From contig NZ_PGGV01000038.1 of the NCBI RefSeq assembly GCF_002798405.1, positions 124,001 to 188,000 of the forward strand: 64,000 bases of DNA, read 5' to 3'. The stretch comes from Glycomyces xiaoerkulensis. GTDB lineage: Bacteria > Actinomycetota > Actinomycetes > Mycobacteriales > Micromonosporaceae. The translations under genes and the position numbers were made by a program. Shown piece after piece: positions 1 through 9,308 of the stretch. The notes below the pieces were generated by a model. The model saw only the letters and a list, made by a program, of their open reading frames with translations, had not been told where the DNA came from and searched no databases. Each line of letters opens with the position of its first letter. Position 1 is the first letter of the stretch.

Positions 1-1
1 C

Positions 2-628
2 ACCTTCGGCGGCGCGATGGTCCTGGCCGCCTACCGGGGCCTGCCGGTCATCGGCATCATCCTGGTGGCGCTGGTCATGGCCTACACCTTCGTCGCCAAC
101 CGGACCGTCTTCGGACGCCACATCTACGCCGGCGGCGGCAACGAGAAGGCGGCCTCGCTCTCGGGCGTCAAGACCAAGCAGACCAGCTTCTGGGTCTTCG
201 TCAACATGGGCGCGCTGGCCGGCCTGGCCGGCGTGGTCTTCACCGCCCGCCTCCAGTCGGCCACGCCCGACGCCGGCGAGATGTTCGAGCTGCACGCCAT
301 CGCCTCGGCGTTCATCGGCGGCGCCTCCATGAGCGGCGGCGTCGGCACGATCGTCGGCGCGGTCATCGGCGGTCTGGTCATGGGCGTCATGAACCAGGGC
401 ATGTCGATCCTGTCGGTCGGCCAGGACCTCCAGAGCGTCATCCTCGGCCTGGTCGTGCTCGCGGCGGTGTTCTTCGACGTGTGGAACAAGAAGCGCTCCT
501 CCGGGCCGATCGTGGGCACCACCCCCGGCGGCTCCGGCGAGGCCAAGCGCCGCGGCAAGGGCCCGGACGACTCCGGCCCCAGCGGCGACCAGCCGAAGCG
601 CCCCGACCCGGTCGGCGCCGCCAAGTAG
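2..628 (+). CDS. Sugar ABC transporter permease, XylH/MmsB type (5' truncated)
   Basis: C-terminal 208 codons of an inner-membrane permease of the BPD_transp_2 family, which passes a sugar such as xylose or a related pentose across the membrane for an ATP-driven importer. The reading frame is open from the first complete codon, so the real start lies outside the window. Visible family traits are the segment VFGRHIYAGGGNEKAA, the glycine-rich stretch FIGGASMSGGVGT, and four to five hydrophobic membrane segments. The last 40 residues form a charged, Gly/Pro-rich cytoplasmic tail. The substrate-binding and ATPase partners are presumably upstream. Family assignment is firm; the substrate is inferred only from similarity to XylH. 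Confidence 0.85.
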   Translation, partial: TFGGAMVLAAYRGLPVIGIILVALVMAYTFVANRTVFGRHIYAGGGNEKAASLSGVKTKQTSFWVFVNMGALAGLAGVVFTARLQSATPDAGEMFELHAIASAFIGGASMSGGVGTIVGAVIGGLVMGVMNQGMSILSVGQDLQSVILGLVVLAAVFFDVWNKKRSSGPIVGTTPGGSGEAKRRGKGPDDSGPSGDQPKRPDPVGAAK

Positions 629-644
629 CCGGCCGAGCGCCACG

Positions 645-677
645 AAGGGCCCGCACCGATCACGGTGCGGGCCCTTT
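645..677. terminator. Bidirectional terminator between convergent genes
   Basis: Perfect 14-bp stem (645-658 with 663-676) and a 4-base loop, flanked by T-rich ends on the plus strand (CCCTTTC). It sits between the stop of the sugar permease and the stop of the convergent coiled-coil gene, so it can serve both. Confidence 0.9.
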
Positions 678-691
678 CGCGTGCCTTCGGG

Positions 692-2455
692 TCAGGACTT
701 CGAGGAGGTGACCTTCTCGCTCTTCGACTGCTCGCTCTTCGACTGCTCGGCCTTCGGCTTCTCCTCGGGCTCGTCGTCGGAGCCCGACCTGGCCTGGGCC
801 TTGAGCTTCTCGGCCTGCTTGTGTGCGGTCGCCAGGATGCCCTCGGCGTCCCGGCTGGCACGCTCCTTCGCCTCCTTGGAGAGCTCCTCGGCCCGCCGCT
901 TCGCGGTGGCGACGCGCTTCTCGGCCTCGGAGACGACCTTCTCCTGCTCGGACTTGATCTCCTCGGCCTCGCTGTTCGCCCGCTCCAGGACCTTCCGGGC
1001 CTCGGCCTCGGCCTCGGCCATGAGCCGCTCGCGCTCGGTCTCGATCCGCTCGAGCTCCTCGTGGGCCTTGGCGGCCTCGGATTCGGCCCGTTCGCGGTCC
1101 TCCTCGGCCTCGGTGCGCAGCCGATCGGCCTTTTCGGTCGCCTCGGTGGTGATCTGCTCGGCCTCGGCCGCGGCCTCCTTGCGGAGCCGCTCCACCTCGG
1201 TCTGCGTCTCCTCGGAGAGCCGGCGCGCCTCGGCGCCGGCCTGCTCGCGCTCGGCGCGGCTCTTCTCCGCCGCCTCCTCGCGGATCCGCTTGACCTGCCG
1301 CTCGGTCTCCTCCGAGAGCCGCCGTGCGGCGGCCTCGGCCTCCTCGGTGACCTTCCGGGCCCGCTCGTCGGCCTCGGAGGTGAGCTTCTCGGCGCGTTCG
1401 GCCGCTTCGGCGGTCACCGTCTCGGCCTCGGCGGCGGCCTCCTCGACCCGCCGCTGCGCCTCCTGACGCACCCGCTTGGCCTCGTCGCCCGCCTCGGTGC
1501 GAGTGAGGGTCGCCTGGTCGGCGGCCTCCGCCCTGACCCGCGTGGCCTCGTTCTCGGCCTCGGTGCGGACGGTCTGGGCGAACGTCTCGGTCTCCTGCTT
1601 GAACCGCTCCAGGTTCTCCACCGTCTCGGTGCGCATCTCGTGCAGCTCGTCTTCGAGCTCGGTTCGCCTGCGCTCGGCTTCGGCCTCGGCCTCGGCGGCG
1701 ATCCGTTCGGCCTTCTCGGTCGCCTCGGCGATCTCCCGCTCGGCCTCGACCGCGGCGTCGTCCTTGAGCTGCTGGGCCTCCGTCCGCAGGCGCTCCACGT
1801 GAGCGACCAGTTGCCGGGTCTGCTCGTCGGCGGCGGCCCGCTTGTTCTCGGCGTCCTGCTCGGCCTCGGCCACCAGGGCCGCGGCCCGCTCGTTGGCCTG
1901 GTCCACCAGCGCTTGGGCCTCTCGTGCCCGCTTGTTCATCTCGGCGTCGATGATCGCCCGCCGGTCGGCCTCGGCCTTCTCGGCCGCGGCCCGCCGCGCC
2001 TTCAGCGTGGTCTCGAAGTCCTTGCGGGCCTCCTCGATCTGCGCCTCGGCCTGCCGCAGCTTGTTCTCGGCGTGGCGGTGCAGCTCCTCGGTCTCGCCGC
2101 GGGCGCCCGACTTGATCTCCGCGGCCTGCTCCTCGGCCAGCGTCAGCATGTGCTCGATCTTGACGCCCAGGTGCCGGTAGGACGCCTTGTCGCCGGCCGC
2201 CGAGCGGCGCCGCATGTCCTGGATCTGCGCCTGCAGTTGCTGGACCTGGACGACCAGGCGCTCGGCCTGCGCCATCGCCTCGGCCTTCTCGGCGGCGTAA
2301 GTGTCCCGCTCCAACTGGAGCCGGGCGATCTCCCGGTCGACCTGCTTCTTGTCATAGCCGCGCAGCGCGGTCTCGAAGCCGCTGTCCAACTCCTGGGCTT
2401 CGGCGAAGCCGCTCAGCAGGTCGCTGTCGTCGCCCAGTCTCTTGTCACGCGCCAT
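692..2455 (-). CDS. DivIVA-like coiled-coil protein (FilP/Scy type)
   Basis: 587-residue protein that is almost entirely coiled coil, rich in Ala, Glu, Arg and Lys. Residues about 25-45 hold ALRGYDKKQVDREI, the GYD..QVD signature seen at the start of DivIVA, FilP and similar polar scaffold proteins. In Streptomyces the FilP and Scy genes lie next to the epimerase, thiolase and meaB genes, exactly as here, so a cytoskeletal or polarity scaffold role is likely. The C-terminal 40 residues turn Lys/Ser/Glu-rich (KAEQSKSEQSKSEK). Its leader contains a 20-bp perfect hairpin (2474-2521) only 18 bases before the ATG. Proteins of this kind are often mislabelled cellulose-binding; no such domain is visible. 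Confidence 0.8.
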   Translation of the reverse strand: MARDKRLGDDSDLLSGFAEAQELDSGFETALRGYDKKQVDREIARLQLERDTYAAEKAEAMAQAERLVVQVQQLQAQIQDMRRRSAAGDKASYRHLGVKIEHMLTLAEEQAAEIKSGARGETEELHRHAENKLRQAEAQIEEARKDFETTLKARRAAAEKAEADRRAIIDAEMNKRAREAQALVDQANERAAALVAEAEQDAENKRAAADEQTRQLVAHVERLRTEAQQLKDDAAVEAEREIAEATEKAERIAAEAEAEAERRRTELEDELHEMRTETVENLERFKQETETFAQTVRTEAENEATRVRAEAADQATLTRTEAGDEAKRVRQEAQRRVEEAAAEAETVTAEAAERAEKLTSEADERARKVTEEAEAAARRLSEETERQVKRIREEAAEKSRAEREQAGAEARRLSEETQTEVERLRKEAAAEAEQITTEATEKADRLRTEAEEDRERAESEAAKAHEELERIETERERLMAEAEAEARKVLERANSEAEEIKSEQEKVVSEAEKRVATAKRRAEELSKEAKERASRDAEGILATAHKQAEKLKAQARSGSDDEPEEKPKAEQSKSEQSKSEKVTSSKS

Positions 2456-2473
2456 ACCCTCATCCTCACATGT

Positions 2474-2521
2474 GCCGCGTCCCGCCGCCCCGGATCGGAG
2501 ACCGGGGCGGCGGGACGCGGC
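2474..2521 (-). promoter_or_regulatory. 20-bp perfect hairpin in the leader of the FilP-like gene
   Basis: Arms 2474-2493 and 2502-2521 pair without mismatch around an 8-base loop. On the minus strand there is no T-run after it, and only 18 bases remain to the ATG at 2455, leaving no room for another promoter. Transcripts of the downstream gene must therefore pass through the hairpin or begin inside it; it may attenuate, protect or process the message. Confidence 0.6.
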
Positions 2522-2558
2522 CGAAGCCGTGGTTCCTCCACCGTCGACCTACGCCGCA

Positions 2559-2572
2559 CGCACTGCAGTGCG
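2559..2572. promoter_or_regulatory. 14-base palindrome between the two coiled-coil genes
   Basis: The sequence CGCACTGCAGTGCG is a perfect palindrome about 100 bases upstream of the FilP-like gene. It could be an operator, but no further evidence is visible. Confidence 0.25.
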
Positions 2573-2609
2573 ACTGCGCTACTTCGACGGTAACGCGGAA
2601 TCGCCGGAA

Positions 2610-3821
2610 CTACTTGTCCTCTTCCTGATCGCCGAGGTCGGCTCCGGGGAAATTGCCCATCATGCCCGACAGGGTCTGGGTCATGTTGCGCAGTGTCGCC
2701 TGGACCTCGTCGCGCTTGGCGGTGAGCTCGGCGACCTTGTCCTCGGCCTCCTTGGTGACGCGCTCGGCGTCCGATTTGGCGTCCGAGAGCAGCCGTTCGG
2801 ACTCGCCCTTGGCGTCCGAGACCAGCTTCGAGGCGTCCTTCTTGGCCTTGGAGGTGGTCTCCTCGGCGTAGTTGTCGGCCTCGGAGCGCTTCTCCTCGGC
2901 GCGGGTCTCGGCGGACTTGGCGCGCTCCTCGGCGTCCTGAGCGCGGGCCTCGGCGTCGGAGACGAGTTTCTGGGTCTCCGAGACCGCGCGGGCGTGGCGC
3001 TCGGACTCCTCGCGCTCGGCCTTCTCCTTGCGTTCGGCGAGCTCGAGGTCGAGGGCCTGGAGGTCCTTGTCCCGCTTCTCCTTGGCCTCGGCGAACAGCT
3101 TCGCGGCCTCGGCGCGCTTCTCCTCGGCTTCGCGGGCGGCCTTGGCGCGGAGCTGGGTGATCTCGCGGTCGGCGGTGGCTCGCATGGTGGCGACCTCCCG
3201 CTCGACCGAGGCCTTCAGCTCGGCGACCTCGTGGCCGGTGGCGGTGCGCAACTGCTTGGTCTCGCGCTCGGCGTCCGAGCGGAGGGTCTCGCATTCGCGG
3301 CGGGCGTTGGTGCGCATCTCGGCGACCTCGCGCTCCACCTGCGTGCGGAGGTTGGTCGCCTCGCGCTCGGCGTTCTGCTTGAGGTTCTGGGCCTCGGCGC
3401 GGGCGGCGTCGGTGATTTCGCGGGATTCGAGGCGGGCGGCCGACAGGATGCCCTCGGTCTCGCGCTTGGCTTCGGCGCGATGCTCGTTGGCCTGCTCTTC
3501 GGCGAGCCGGAGGATCTGCTCGACGCGGGTTCCGAGCCCGGACAGCGTGGGACGGGAGTTCTCCTCGAGCTGCTTGGTCTGTTCGCCCATGCGCTGCTCG
3601 AGGCCCTGGATGCGCTGCTCGGCCTGGCGCAGCCGGCGCTGAGCGTCGGTCATCCGCTGCTCGGCCTCGGTGCGCTGCTGCTCAACCTGCGTCAGCTTCG
3701 CCAGGTTCTTCTGGATGAAGTCATCCACCTGGTGCCTGTCGTACCCCCGCAACTGCACGGGGAATTCCGGCACCGATTGGTCGTTGTCGAAAAAGGTACT
3801 GTTGGAGGGCTGCTGCGACAT
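2610..3821 (-). CDS. DivIVA-like coiled-coil protein (FilP/Scy type), second copy
   Basis: 403-residue coiled-coil protein. The N-terminus carries VQLRGYDRHQVDDFI (about residues 22-36), again the DivIVA-like GYD..QVD motif, then heptad-like Glu/Ala/Arg repeats to about residue 370 and an acidic end. It is upstream of the 587-residue relative in the same orientation and downstream of the epimerase gene, matching the Streptomyces scy-filP neighbourhood. A role in polar growth or an intermediate-filament-like scaffold is inferred. No Shine-Dalgarno sequence is seen before the ATG; AACTAT lies 6 bases upstream, so a leaderless start is possible. Which of the two genes corresponds to Scy and which to FilP cannot be settled by eye. 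Confidence 0.8.
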   Translation of the reverse strand: MSQQPSNSTFFDNDQSVPEFPVQLRGYDRHQVDDFIQKNLAKLTQVEQQRTEAEQRMTDAQRRLRQAEQRIQGLEQRMGEQTKQLEENSRPTLSGLGTRVEQILRLAEEQANEHRAEAKRETEGILSAARLESREITDAARAEAQNLKQNAEREATNLRTQVEREVAEMRTNARRECETLRSDAERETKQLRTATGHEVAELKASVEREVATMRATADREITQLRAKAAREAEEKRAEAAKLFAEAKEKRDKDLQALDLELAERKEKAEREESERHARAVSETQKLVSDAEARAQDAEERAKSAETRAEEKRSEADNYAEETTSKAKKDASKLVSDAKGESERLLSDAKSDAERVTKEAEDKVAELTAKRDEVQATLRNMTQTLSGMMGNFPGADLGDQEEDK

Positions 3822-4008
3822 GGCCTAATAGTTGCAGATACACCCCGGCGTGTCGACAGCAAGGTCGGTGTTTGCGGAGGGCTCATCATCTGCCGCCGCA
3901 TTCCCGAATCGTGCGAATCGCCGCAAAAGCCGCCGCAGGTTGACTCGCGTCACCGCCGGCGGCCGGATCGTCGCACTCCGGAGTGGGGCCCGAACCGGAC
4001 GGCGCCCG

Positions 4009-4443
4009 CTAAGCGGCGGCCGGCTCCACCAGTTCGACCAGCACCCCGCCGGCGTCCCGCGGATGGACGAAGTTGATCCGGCTGCCGGCCGTCCCGGGCC
4101 GGGCGGAGTCGTACAGCAACTGCGCGCCCCGATCCCGCAGCGCCGCGCCCGCGGCCTCGACGTCGTCGACGGTGAACGCCAACTGCTGGAGGCCCGGCCC
4201 CTTCTTCTCGAGGAACTTCGCTATCGGCGACGCTCCGTCCAGCGGCGCCAGAAGCTGCACCTGCGGCCCGCCGCCGGGCCAGGAGACCATCACCTCGACC
4301 ACGCCCTGGGTCTCGTTCACCTCCCGGTGCACGGCCTCGCCCCCGAGTGCGCCCACGTACCAGTCCAGGCCCTCGTCGATGTCGGGCACCGCCACGCCGA
4401 CGTGGTCGATGCGCCGCAATCCGATTCCATCCGCGAGCGTCAT
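4009..4443 (-). CDS. mce: Methylmalonyl-CoA epimerase (VOC family)
   Basis: 144 residues, the usual length of the enzyme that interconverts the 2R and 2S forms of methylmalonyl-CoA in propionate metabolism. Two VOC half-domains are seen: IDHVGVAVPDIDEG with the first metal histidine, QVQLLAP with the glutamine ligand, and FVHPRDAGGVLVELVEP with the C-terminal glutamate. The segment that is normally HHIAF reads QQLAFTVDD, so an expected metal histidine is glutamine. A TACCAT box (4451-4456) ends 7 bases before the ATG, suggesting a leaderless transcript. It is divergent from the thiolase and close to meaB, which fits the methylmalonyl-CoA pathway. Confidence 0.85.
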   Translation of the reverse strand: MTLADGIGLRRIDHVGVAVPDIDEGLDWYVGALGGEAVHREVNETQGVVEVMVSWPGGGPQVQLLAPLDGASPIAKFLEKKGPGLQQLAFTVDDVEAAGAALRDRGAQLLYDSARPGTAGSRINFVHPRDAGGVLVELVEPAAA

Positions 4444-4480
4444 AGTATCGATGGTATCGACAGACCAATGGAGGTCAATG
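4444..4480. promoter_or_regulatory. Divergent promoter region, epimerase/thiolase
   Basis: About 35 bases separate the two divergent start codons. On the minus strand TACCAT lies 7 bases before the epimerase ATG. A small inverted repeat, TCGAT-GGT-ATCGA (4448-4460), overlaps it and could be an operator. On the plus strand GGAGG (4470-4474) is the thiolase ribosome binding site. Confidence 0.5.
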
Positions 4481-5638
4481 ATGCAGGACAGCACCGTCAT
4501 CCTCTCCGCCGCCCGCACACCCGTCGGGCGATTCAACGGCTCGCTCGCCGAAGTCCCCGCCACCGACCTGGCGGGCACGGCCATCCGGGCCGCCCTCGAA
4601 CGCGCCGGCCTCGCCCCCGACCGGGTCGACCAGGTCCTGCTCGGCCAGGTCCTGTCCGCCGGCTGCGGCCAGAACCCCGCCCGGCAGGCCGCCGTGGCCG
4701 CCGGCCTGCCGATGCGGGTGCCCTCGATGTCGGTCAACAAGGTGTGCCTGTCGGGCATGACCGCGGTCGGCCTGGCCGACCGGCTGCTGCTCGGCGACGC
4801 CGCCGAAGTCGTCGTCGCCGGCGGCATGGAATCGATGAGCCGCGCCCCGCACCTCCTGCCGGGCTCGCGCCGCGGCTTCAAGTACGGCGATACCGTGCTG
4901 CTCGACCACCTCGCCCACGACGGCCTCACCGACGCCTACGACGGCATCTCCATGGGCGAGTCCACCGAGCGCCACCTCAACGCCAAGCACCTCACGCGCG
5001 GCGAACAGGACGAGTTCGCCGCCGCCAGCCACCAGCGCGCGGCCAAGGCCGCCGAGCGGCTGGCCGAGGAGATCACCTCCGTGGAGACCCGGCGCGGCCT
5101 GGTCGACGCCGACGAGGGCGTCCGCTCCGAGACCACTCCCGAGACGCTCGGGCAACTGCGGCCGGCGTTCACCGAGAACGGCACCATCACCGCCGGGACG
5201 GCCTCCCAGATCTCCGACGGGGCCGCCGCGCTGGTCCTGGCCCGAAGGTCGACCGCCGAGGCCAACGGCTGGCCCTACCACGCCGAGATCCTGAGCTGGG
5301 GCACCGTCGCCGGACCGGACAACTCCCTGCTCGACCAGCCCGCCGGGGCCATCTCGCAGGCCCTGCACAGGGCCGGAGCGTCCGTGTCCGACCTCGAGGT
5401 GGTCGAGATCAACGAGGCCTTCGCCGCGGTCGTGCTGTCCTCCGCGGCGACGCTGGGTCTCGACTTGGAGCGGGTCAACCCCGACGGCGGGGCGATCGCG
5501 CTGGGCCACCCGATCGGCGCCTCCGGCGCCCGCCTCGCCCTGTCCCTCGCCCGGCAGCTCGGCCCCGGACAGCTCGGTGCGGCCGGGCTGTGCGGCGGCG
5601 GCGGCCAGGGCGACGCGATGATCCTCAAGGGAGCCTGA
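4481..5638 (+). CDS. Acetyl-CoA C-acetyltransferase (thiolase)
   Basis: 385-residue biosynthetic-type thiolase that condenses or cleaves acetoacetyl-CoA. The nucleophilic cysteine is in NKVCLSGMTAV, the catalytic histidine in GHPIGASGARLAL, and the second cysteine in GLCGGGGQGDA. GGAGG (4470-4474) is 6 bases before the ATG at 4481; the ATG immediately before it (4478) is an alternative start with a short 3-base spacing. The stop codon overlaps the meaB ATG by one base, so the two are translated as an operon. In Streptomyces the same thiolase-meaB-epimerase neighbourhood is found. Confidence 0.9.
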   Translation: MQDSTVILSAARTPVGRFNGSLAEVPATDLAGTAIRAALERAGLAPDRVDQVLLGQVLSAGCGQNPARQAAVAAGLPMRVPSMSVNKVCLSGMTAVGLADRLLLGDAAEVVVAGGMESMSRAPHLLPGSRRGFKYGDTVLLDHLAHDGLTDAYDGISMGESTERHLNAKHLTRGEQDEFAAASHQRAAKAAERLAEEITSVETRRGLVDADEGVRSETTPETLGQLRPAFTENGTITAGTASQISDGAAALVLARRSTAEANGWPYHAEILSWGTVAGPDNSLLDQPAGAISQALHRAGASVSDLEVVEINEAFAAVVLSSAATLGLDLERVNPDGGAIALGHPIGASGARLALSLARQLGPGQLGAAGLCGGGGQGDAMILKGA

Positions 5639-6558
5639 TGGAGGTATCCGGCACCGTGGCCTCGGCCCGCGCGGGCGACCGCCGGGCCGTGGCCCGGCTC
5701 CTCACCGCCGTCGAGAACCGCGCGCCCGAGGGCCCCGAGATCGCCGCCGCGACCAAGGGCGGCGACGCCGTGATCGTCGGCGTCACCGGCTCACCCGGGG
5801 TCGGCAAGTCCACCCTGGTATCGGCGCTGATCGGCGCCTGGCGGGCGCAGGGGCGGCGGGTCGCGGTGCTCGCGGTCGACCCCTCGAGTCCCTTCAGCGG
5901 CGGTGCGCTGCTCGGCGACCGCGTCCGCATGGCCGACCACGCCCTCGACCGGGACGTCTACATCCGGTCGGTGGCCACCCGCGGCCACCTGGGCGGGCTC
6001 GCCGCCGGCACCGGCGCCGCCGTGCGGCTGCTCGAAGGGCTCGGCTTCGACGCGGTCATCGTCGAGACCGTCGGCGTCGGCCAGGCCGAGGTCGAGATCG
6101 CCGGCCTCGCCGACACCACGCTGCTGCTGCTCGCCCCCGGCATGGGCGACGCCATCCAGGCGGTCAAGGCCGGCGTGGTCGAGATCGCCGACCTCTACGT
6201 GGTCAACAAGGCCGACCGGCCCGGCGCCGACGCCGCCGTGCGCGACATCCGGGCCATGATGTCGCTGGTCCGGCGCGGCCCCGGCGAATGGCGGCAGCCG
6301 ATCGTCAAGACCGTCGCCCACCAAGGCGAGGGCCTCGACGAGCTGGTGGCCGGGATCGCCAAGCACCGCGAATGGCTCGCGGGATCGGACCGGCTGGCCG
6401 CCCGGCGCCGCGACCGGGCCGCCGCCGAGATCCGCGCCGTGGTCGAGACCGAGCTGCGGCGCCGCTACGAGGTCACCGACGAGCTGGCCGAGCACGTCGC
6501 AGCCGGTGAGATCGATGTGGCCGAGGCCGCCCGCACCGTCCTGGAGAACGGCGCCTAA
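5638..6558 (+). CDS. meaB: Methylmalonyl-CoA mutase chaperone GTPase MeaB
   Basis: 306-residue G3E-family P-loop GTPase that protects and reloads the cobalamin-dependent methylmalonyl-CoA mutase. The P-loop GSPGVGKS is at residues 51-58; further family motifs are [25 protein letters not shown] and VVNKAD. AAGGGAG (5627-5633) precedes an ATG that overlaps the thiolase stop (TGATG). The mutase itself is not in the window. The C-terminal 60 residues are helical and charged, as in the dimerisation arm of this family. Confidence 0.93.
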   Translation: MEVSGTVASARAGDRRAVARLLTAVENRAPEGPEIAAATKGGDAVIVGVTGSPGVGKSTLVSALIGAWRAQGRRVAVLAVDPSSPFSGGALLGDRVRMADHALDRDVYIRSVATRGHLGGLAAGTGAAVRLLEGLGFDAVIVETVGVGQAEVEIAGLADTTLLLLAPGMGDAIQAVKAGVVEIADLYVVNKADRPGADAAVRDIRAMMSLVRRGPGEWRQPIVKTVAHQGEGLDELVAGIAKHREWLAGSDRLAARRRDRAAAEIRAVVETELRRRYEVTDELAEHVAAGEIDVAEAARTVLENGA

Positions 6559-6563
6559 ACCAC

Positions 6564-6594
6564 TTCGACTCCCGGTCGGGGGCCTCCTTACACT
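6564..6594 (+). promoter_or_regulatory. Possible valS promoter
   Basis: TTCGAC (6564-6569) and TACACT (6589-6594) are 19 bases apart. TACACT ends 7 bases before the GTG start, a leaderless spacing, but GGAGGG also lies in that gap, so the two readings compete. Confidence 0.35.
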
Positions 6595-6601
6595 GGAGGG
6601 C

Positions 6602-9247
6602 GTGAAAGAAGCAGCGAAGCAGCCACCGATCCGAGAGACCCGCCTGTCGAAGACGTACGCGCCCGCCGAGGTAGAGGCGCGCCGCTACGCCGAGTGGGTA
6701 GCCGACGGCCGCTTCGCCGCCGCCGACGACTCCGATCGCGACCCCTACTGCATCGTGATCCCGCCGCCGAACGTGACCGGCCAGCTCCACTTGGGGCACG
6801 CGCTCAACCACACGCTCATCGATGCGATGGTGCGCCGCGAGCGCATGCGCGGCAAGGAGGCCCTGTTCCTGCCGGGCACCGACCACGCCGGCATCTCCAC
6901 CCAGAACGTGGTCGAGCGCCAGCTCGCCGACCATGACGGGCTGTCCCGCCACGACCTGGGCCGCGAGCCGTTCGTGGACCGGGTGTGGGATTGGAAGGCC
7001 ACCTACCACGAGCGCATCGTCGCGCAGATGAAGAAGATCGGCGACGGCGTCGACTGGGACCGGGAGCGGTTCACCCTCGACGACGGCCTGTCCGAGGCCG
7101 TGCAGACGATCTTCAAGCGCCTCTACGACGACGGCATGATCTACCGGGCCGAGCGCATCATCAACTGGTGCCCCAGGTGCATGACCGCGCTGTCGGAGAT
7201 CGAGGTGGAGCACCAGGACGACGCCGGCGAACTGGTCTCGATGCGGTACGGCGAGGGCGAGGACTCCATCGTGGTCGCCACGACCCGGTTGGAGACGATG
7301 CTCGGCGACACCGCCGTGGCCGTGCACCCCGACGACGAGCGCTACGCGCACCTGATCGGCAAGGCCGTGGAGCTGCCGTTCACCGGGCGGCACATCCCGG
7401 TCGTCGCCGACGAGCACGTCGACCCCGAGTTCGGGAGCGGCGCGGTCAAGGTGACCCCGGCGCACGACCCGAACGACTTCGCGATCGGGCAGCGTCATGA
7501 GCTGGACGCTCCGCTGATCATGGACGAGCGCGGCGTGATCACCGCGCACGGGCCGTTCGAGGGGCTCGACCGCTTCGAAGCGAGGAGCGCCATCGCCGCC
7601 GCGCTCCGGTCCGAGGGCCGGATCGTCTCCGAGCGGCGGCCGTACATGCACGCGGTCGGGCACTGCGACCGCTGCGACACCGTGGTGGAGCCCCGCCTGT
7701 CGAAGCAGTGGTTCGTCAAGGTCGAGCACCTCGCGAAGCTCTCGGCCGACGCCGTCCGGGACGGGCGGACCAGGATCCATCCGCCCGAGATGGAGAAGCG
7801 CTACTTCTCCTGGGTGGACAACCTGCTCGACTGGTGCATCTCGCGCCAGTTGTGGTGGGGCCACCGCATCCCGATCTGGTACGGCCCCGACGGCGACCAG
7901 GTGTGCGTGGGACCGGGCGAGACCCCGCCCGAGGGCTACGTCCAGGACCCCGACGTGCTCGACACGTGGTTCTCCTCGGCGCTGTGGCCGTTCTCGACGC
8001 TCGGCTGGCCCGCCCGGACGCCCGCCCTGGAGAAGTTCTATCCGACCGCGTCGCTCATCACCGGCCAGGACATCATCTTCTTCTGGGTGGTGCGCATGAT
8101 GATGTTCGGGACCTACGCGATGGGCGAGGCCCCGTTCAAAGAGGTCTACCTGCACGGCCTCATCCGCGACAAGGACGGCAGGAAGATGTCGAAGTCGGCC
8201 GGCAACGGCATCGACCCGCTCGAGGTGGTCGACACCTACGGGGCCGACGCGCTGCGGTTCATGCTCGCCCGGGACGCCCAGCCCGGCAGCGACAACACCG
8301 CCTCGATCGAGCTGGCCGAGATCAGCCGGAACTTCTGCAACAAGCTGTGGAACGGCACCAGGTTCGCGCTCATGAGCGGCGCCACCGTCGCGGGCGACCT
8401 CCCCGCGGAGCCGACGCTGATCGACCGGTGGATCCTCTCGCGGCTGGCCCAGACCGTCTCCACCGTCGACGCCTACCTCGAGGACTACGAGTTCGCCAAG
8501 GCCATCGACGCCCTCTACCACTTCGCGTGGGACGACCTCTTCGACTGGTACCTGGAACTGACCAAACCGGTCCTCGCCGAAGGAGGGCCCGCCGCCGACG
8601 GCACCCGCCGCGTCCTCGGGCACGTCTTCGACCACCTGCTGCGGCTGCTGCACCCGGTCATCCCGTTCGTGACCGAGGAGCTGTGGCTGGAACTGACCGG
8701 CGGCGAGGCCCGCGAGCAGGCACCGGCCGACCGCCCGGCCCCGTCCTTGACGGTGGCCGCCTGGCCCACCGCCGGCGCGGTCGACGAGGAGGCCGAGCGG
8801 CTCGTGGCCGACCTCCAGCACCTGGTGGTGGAGGTGCGCCGATTCCGCTCCGACCAGGGCGTCAAACCCAACCAGTCGGTGGCCGCCCGCATCGCCGGAC
8901 TCGCCGACGCCCGACTGGCCGACCAGGAACCGCTCGTGCGCGCCTTCGCCAGGCTCGACGAGCCCGGCGACGATTTCGCGCCCACCGCCGAACTGGCCGT
9001 GTCCGACCGGGTCACGGTCGCGCTCGACACCTCGGGGACGATCGACGTGGCCGCCGAGCGGGCGCGCCTGCACAAGGCGCTTGGCACCGCCGAGAAGGAG
9101 CTCGAGACCACCGGCAAGAAGCTCGGCAACGAGGCGTTCCTCGCCAAGGCGCCCGACGAGGTGGTCGAGAAGATCCGCACCCGCCGGGCCGCGGCCGAGG
9201 CCGACATCGCCCGCATCAACGCGCAGCTCGAGCGCCTGGAAGGCTGA
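6602..9247 (+). CDS. valS: Valyl-tRNA synthetase
   Basis: 881-residue class Ia aminoacyl-tRNA synthetase that charges tRNA-Val in the cytoplasm. The HIGH signature HLGH is at residues 63-66 following PPPNVTGQ, and KMSKS starts at residue 528. The middle carries the editing domain ([15 protein letters not shown]) and the C-terminus ends in the typical arm of coiled coil ([15 protein letters not shown]). The GTG at 6602 is preceded by GGAGGG (6595-6600), which decides the start against longer in-frame candidates. It leads the valS-folC-small membrane protein block that is conserved in actinobacteria. Confidence 0.96.
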   Translation: MKEAAKQPPIRETRLSKTYAPAEVEARRYAEWVADGRFAAADDSDRDPYCIVIPPPNVTGQLHLGHALNHTLIDAMVRRERMRGKEALFLPGTDHAGISTQNVVERQLADHDGLSRHDLGREPFVDRVWDWKATYHERIVAQMKKIGDGVDWDRERFTLDDGLSEAVQTIFKRLYDDGMIYRAERIINWCPRCMTALSEIEVEHQDDAGELVSMRYGEGEDSIVVATTRLETMLGDTAVAVHPDDERYAHLIGKAVELPFTGRHIPVVADEHVDPEFGSGAVKVTPAHDPNDFAIGQRHELDAPLIMDERGVITAHGPFEGLDRFEARSAIAAALRSEGRIVSERRPYMHAVGHCDRCDTVVEPRLSKQWFVKVEHLAKLSADAVRDGRTRIHPPEMEKRYFSWVDNLLDWCISRQLWWGHRIPIWYGPDGDQVCVGPGETPPEGYVQDPDVLDTWFSSALWPFSTLGWPARTPALEKFYPTASLITGQDIIFFWVVRMMMFGTYAMGEAPFKEVYLHGLIRDKDGRKMSKSAGNGIDPLEVVDTYGADALRFMLARDAQPGSDNTASIELAEISRNFCNKLWNGTRFALMSGATVAGDLPAEPTLIDRWILSRLAQTVSTVDAYLEDYEFAKAIDALYHFAWDDLFDWYLELTKPVLAEGGPAADGTRRVLGHVFDHLLRLLHPVIPFVTEELWLELTGGEAREQAPADRPAPSLTVAAWPTAGAVDEEAERLVADLQHLVVEVRRFRSDQGVKPNQSVAARIAGLADARLADQEPLVRAFARLDEPGDDFAPTAELAVSDRVTVALDTSGTIDVAAERARLHKALGTAEKELETTGKKLGNEAFLAKAPDEVVEKIRTRRAAAEADIARINAQLERLEG

Positions 9248-9308
9248 CAGCGACGGCGCGCACGGCCTCACCGACGGGGAGGCCGTGCGCCGCAAGGGGG
9301 ACGACAAC

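Noticed and set aside
665-2593. Long plus-strand Leu/Gly-rich reading frame
   Set aside because: It is the reverse of a coiled-coil gene rich in Glu codons; composition is low-complexity and there is no ribosome site. The same applies to long frames opposite rpoB, rpoC, adnA and fusA.
692-3821. Cellulose-binding protein label for the coiled-coil genes
   Set aside because: Such labels are common in databases for these proteins, but no cellulose-binding fold or signal peptide is visible; FilP/Scy-like coiled coil fits better.
9285-9308. GTG 24 bases before the chosen folC start
   Set aside because: The nearest purine run is only 2 bases from it, while the TTG at 9309 has AGGGGG at 8 bases.
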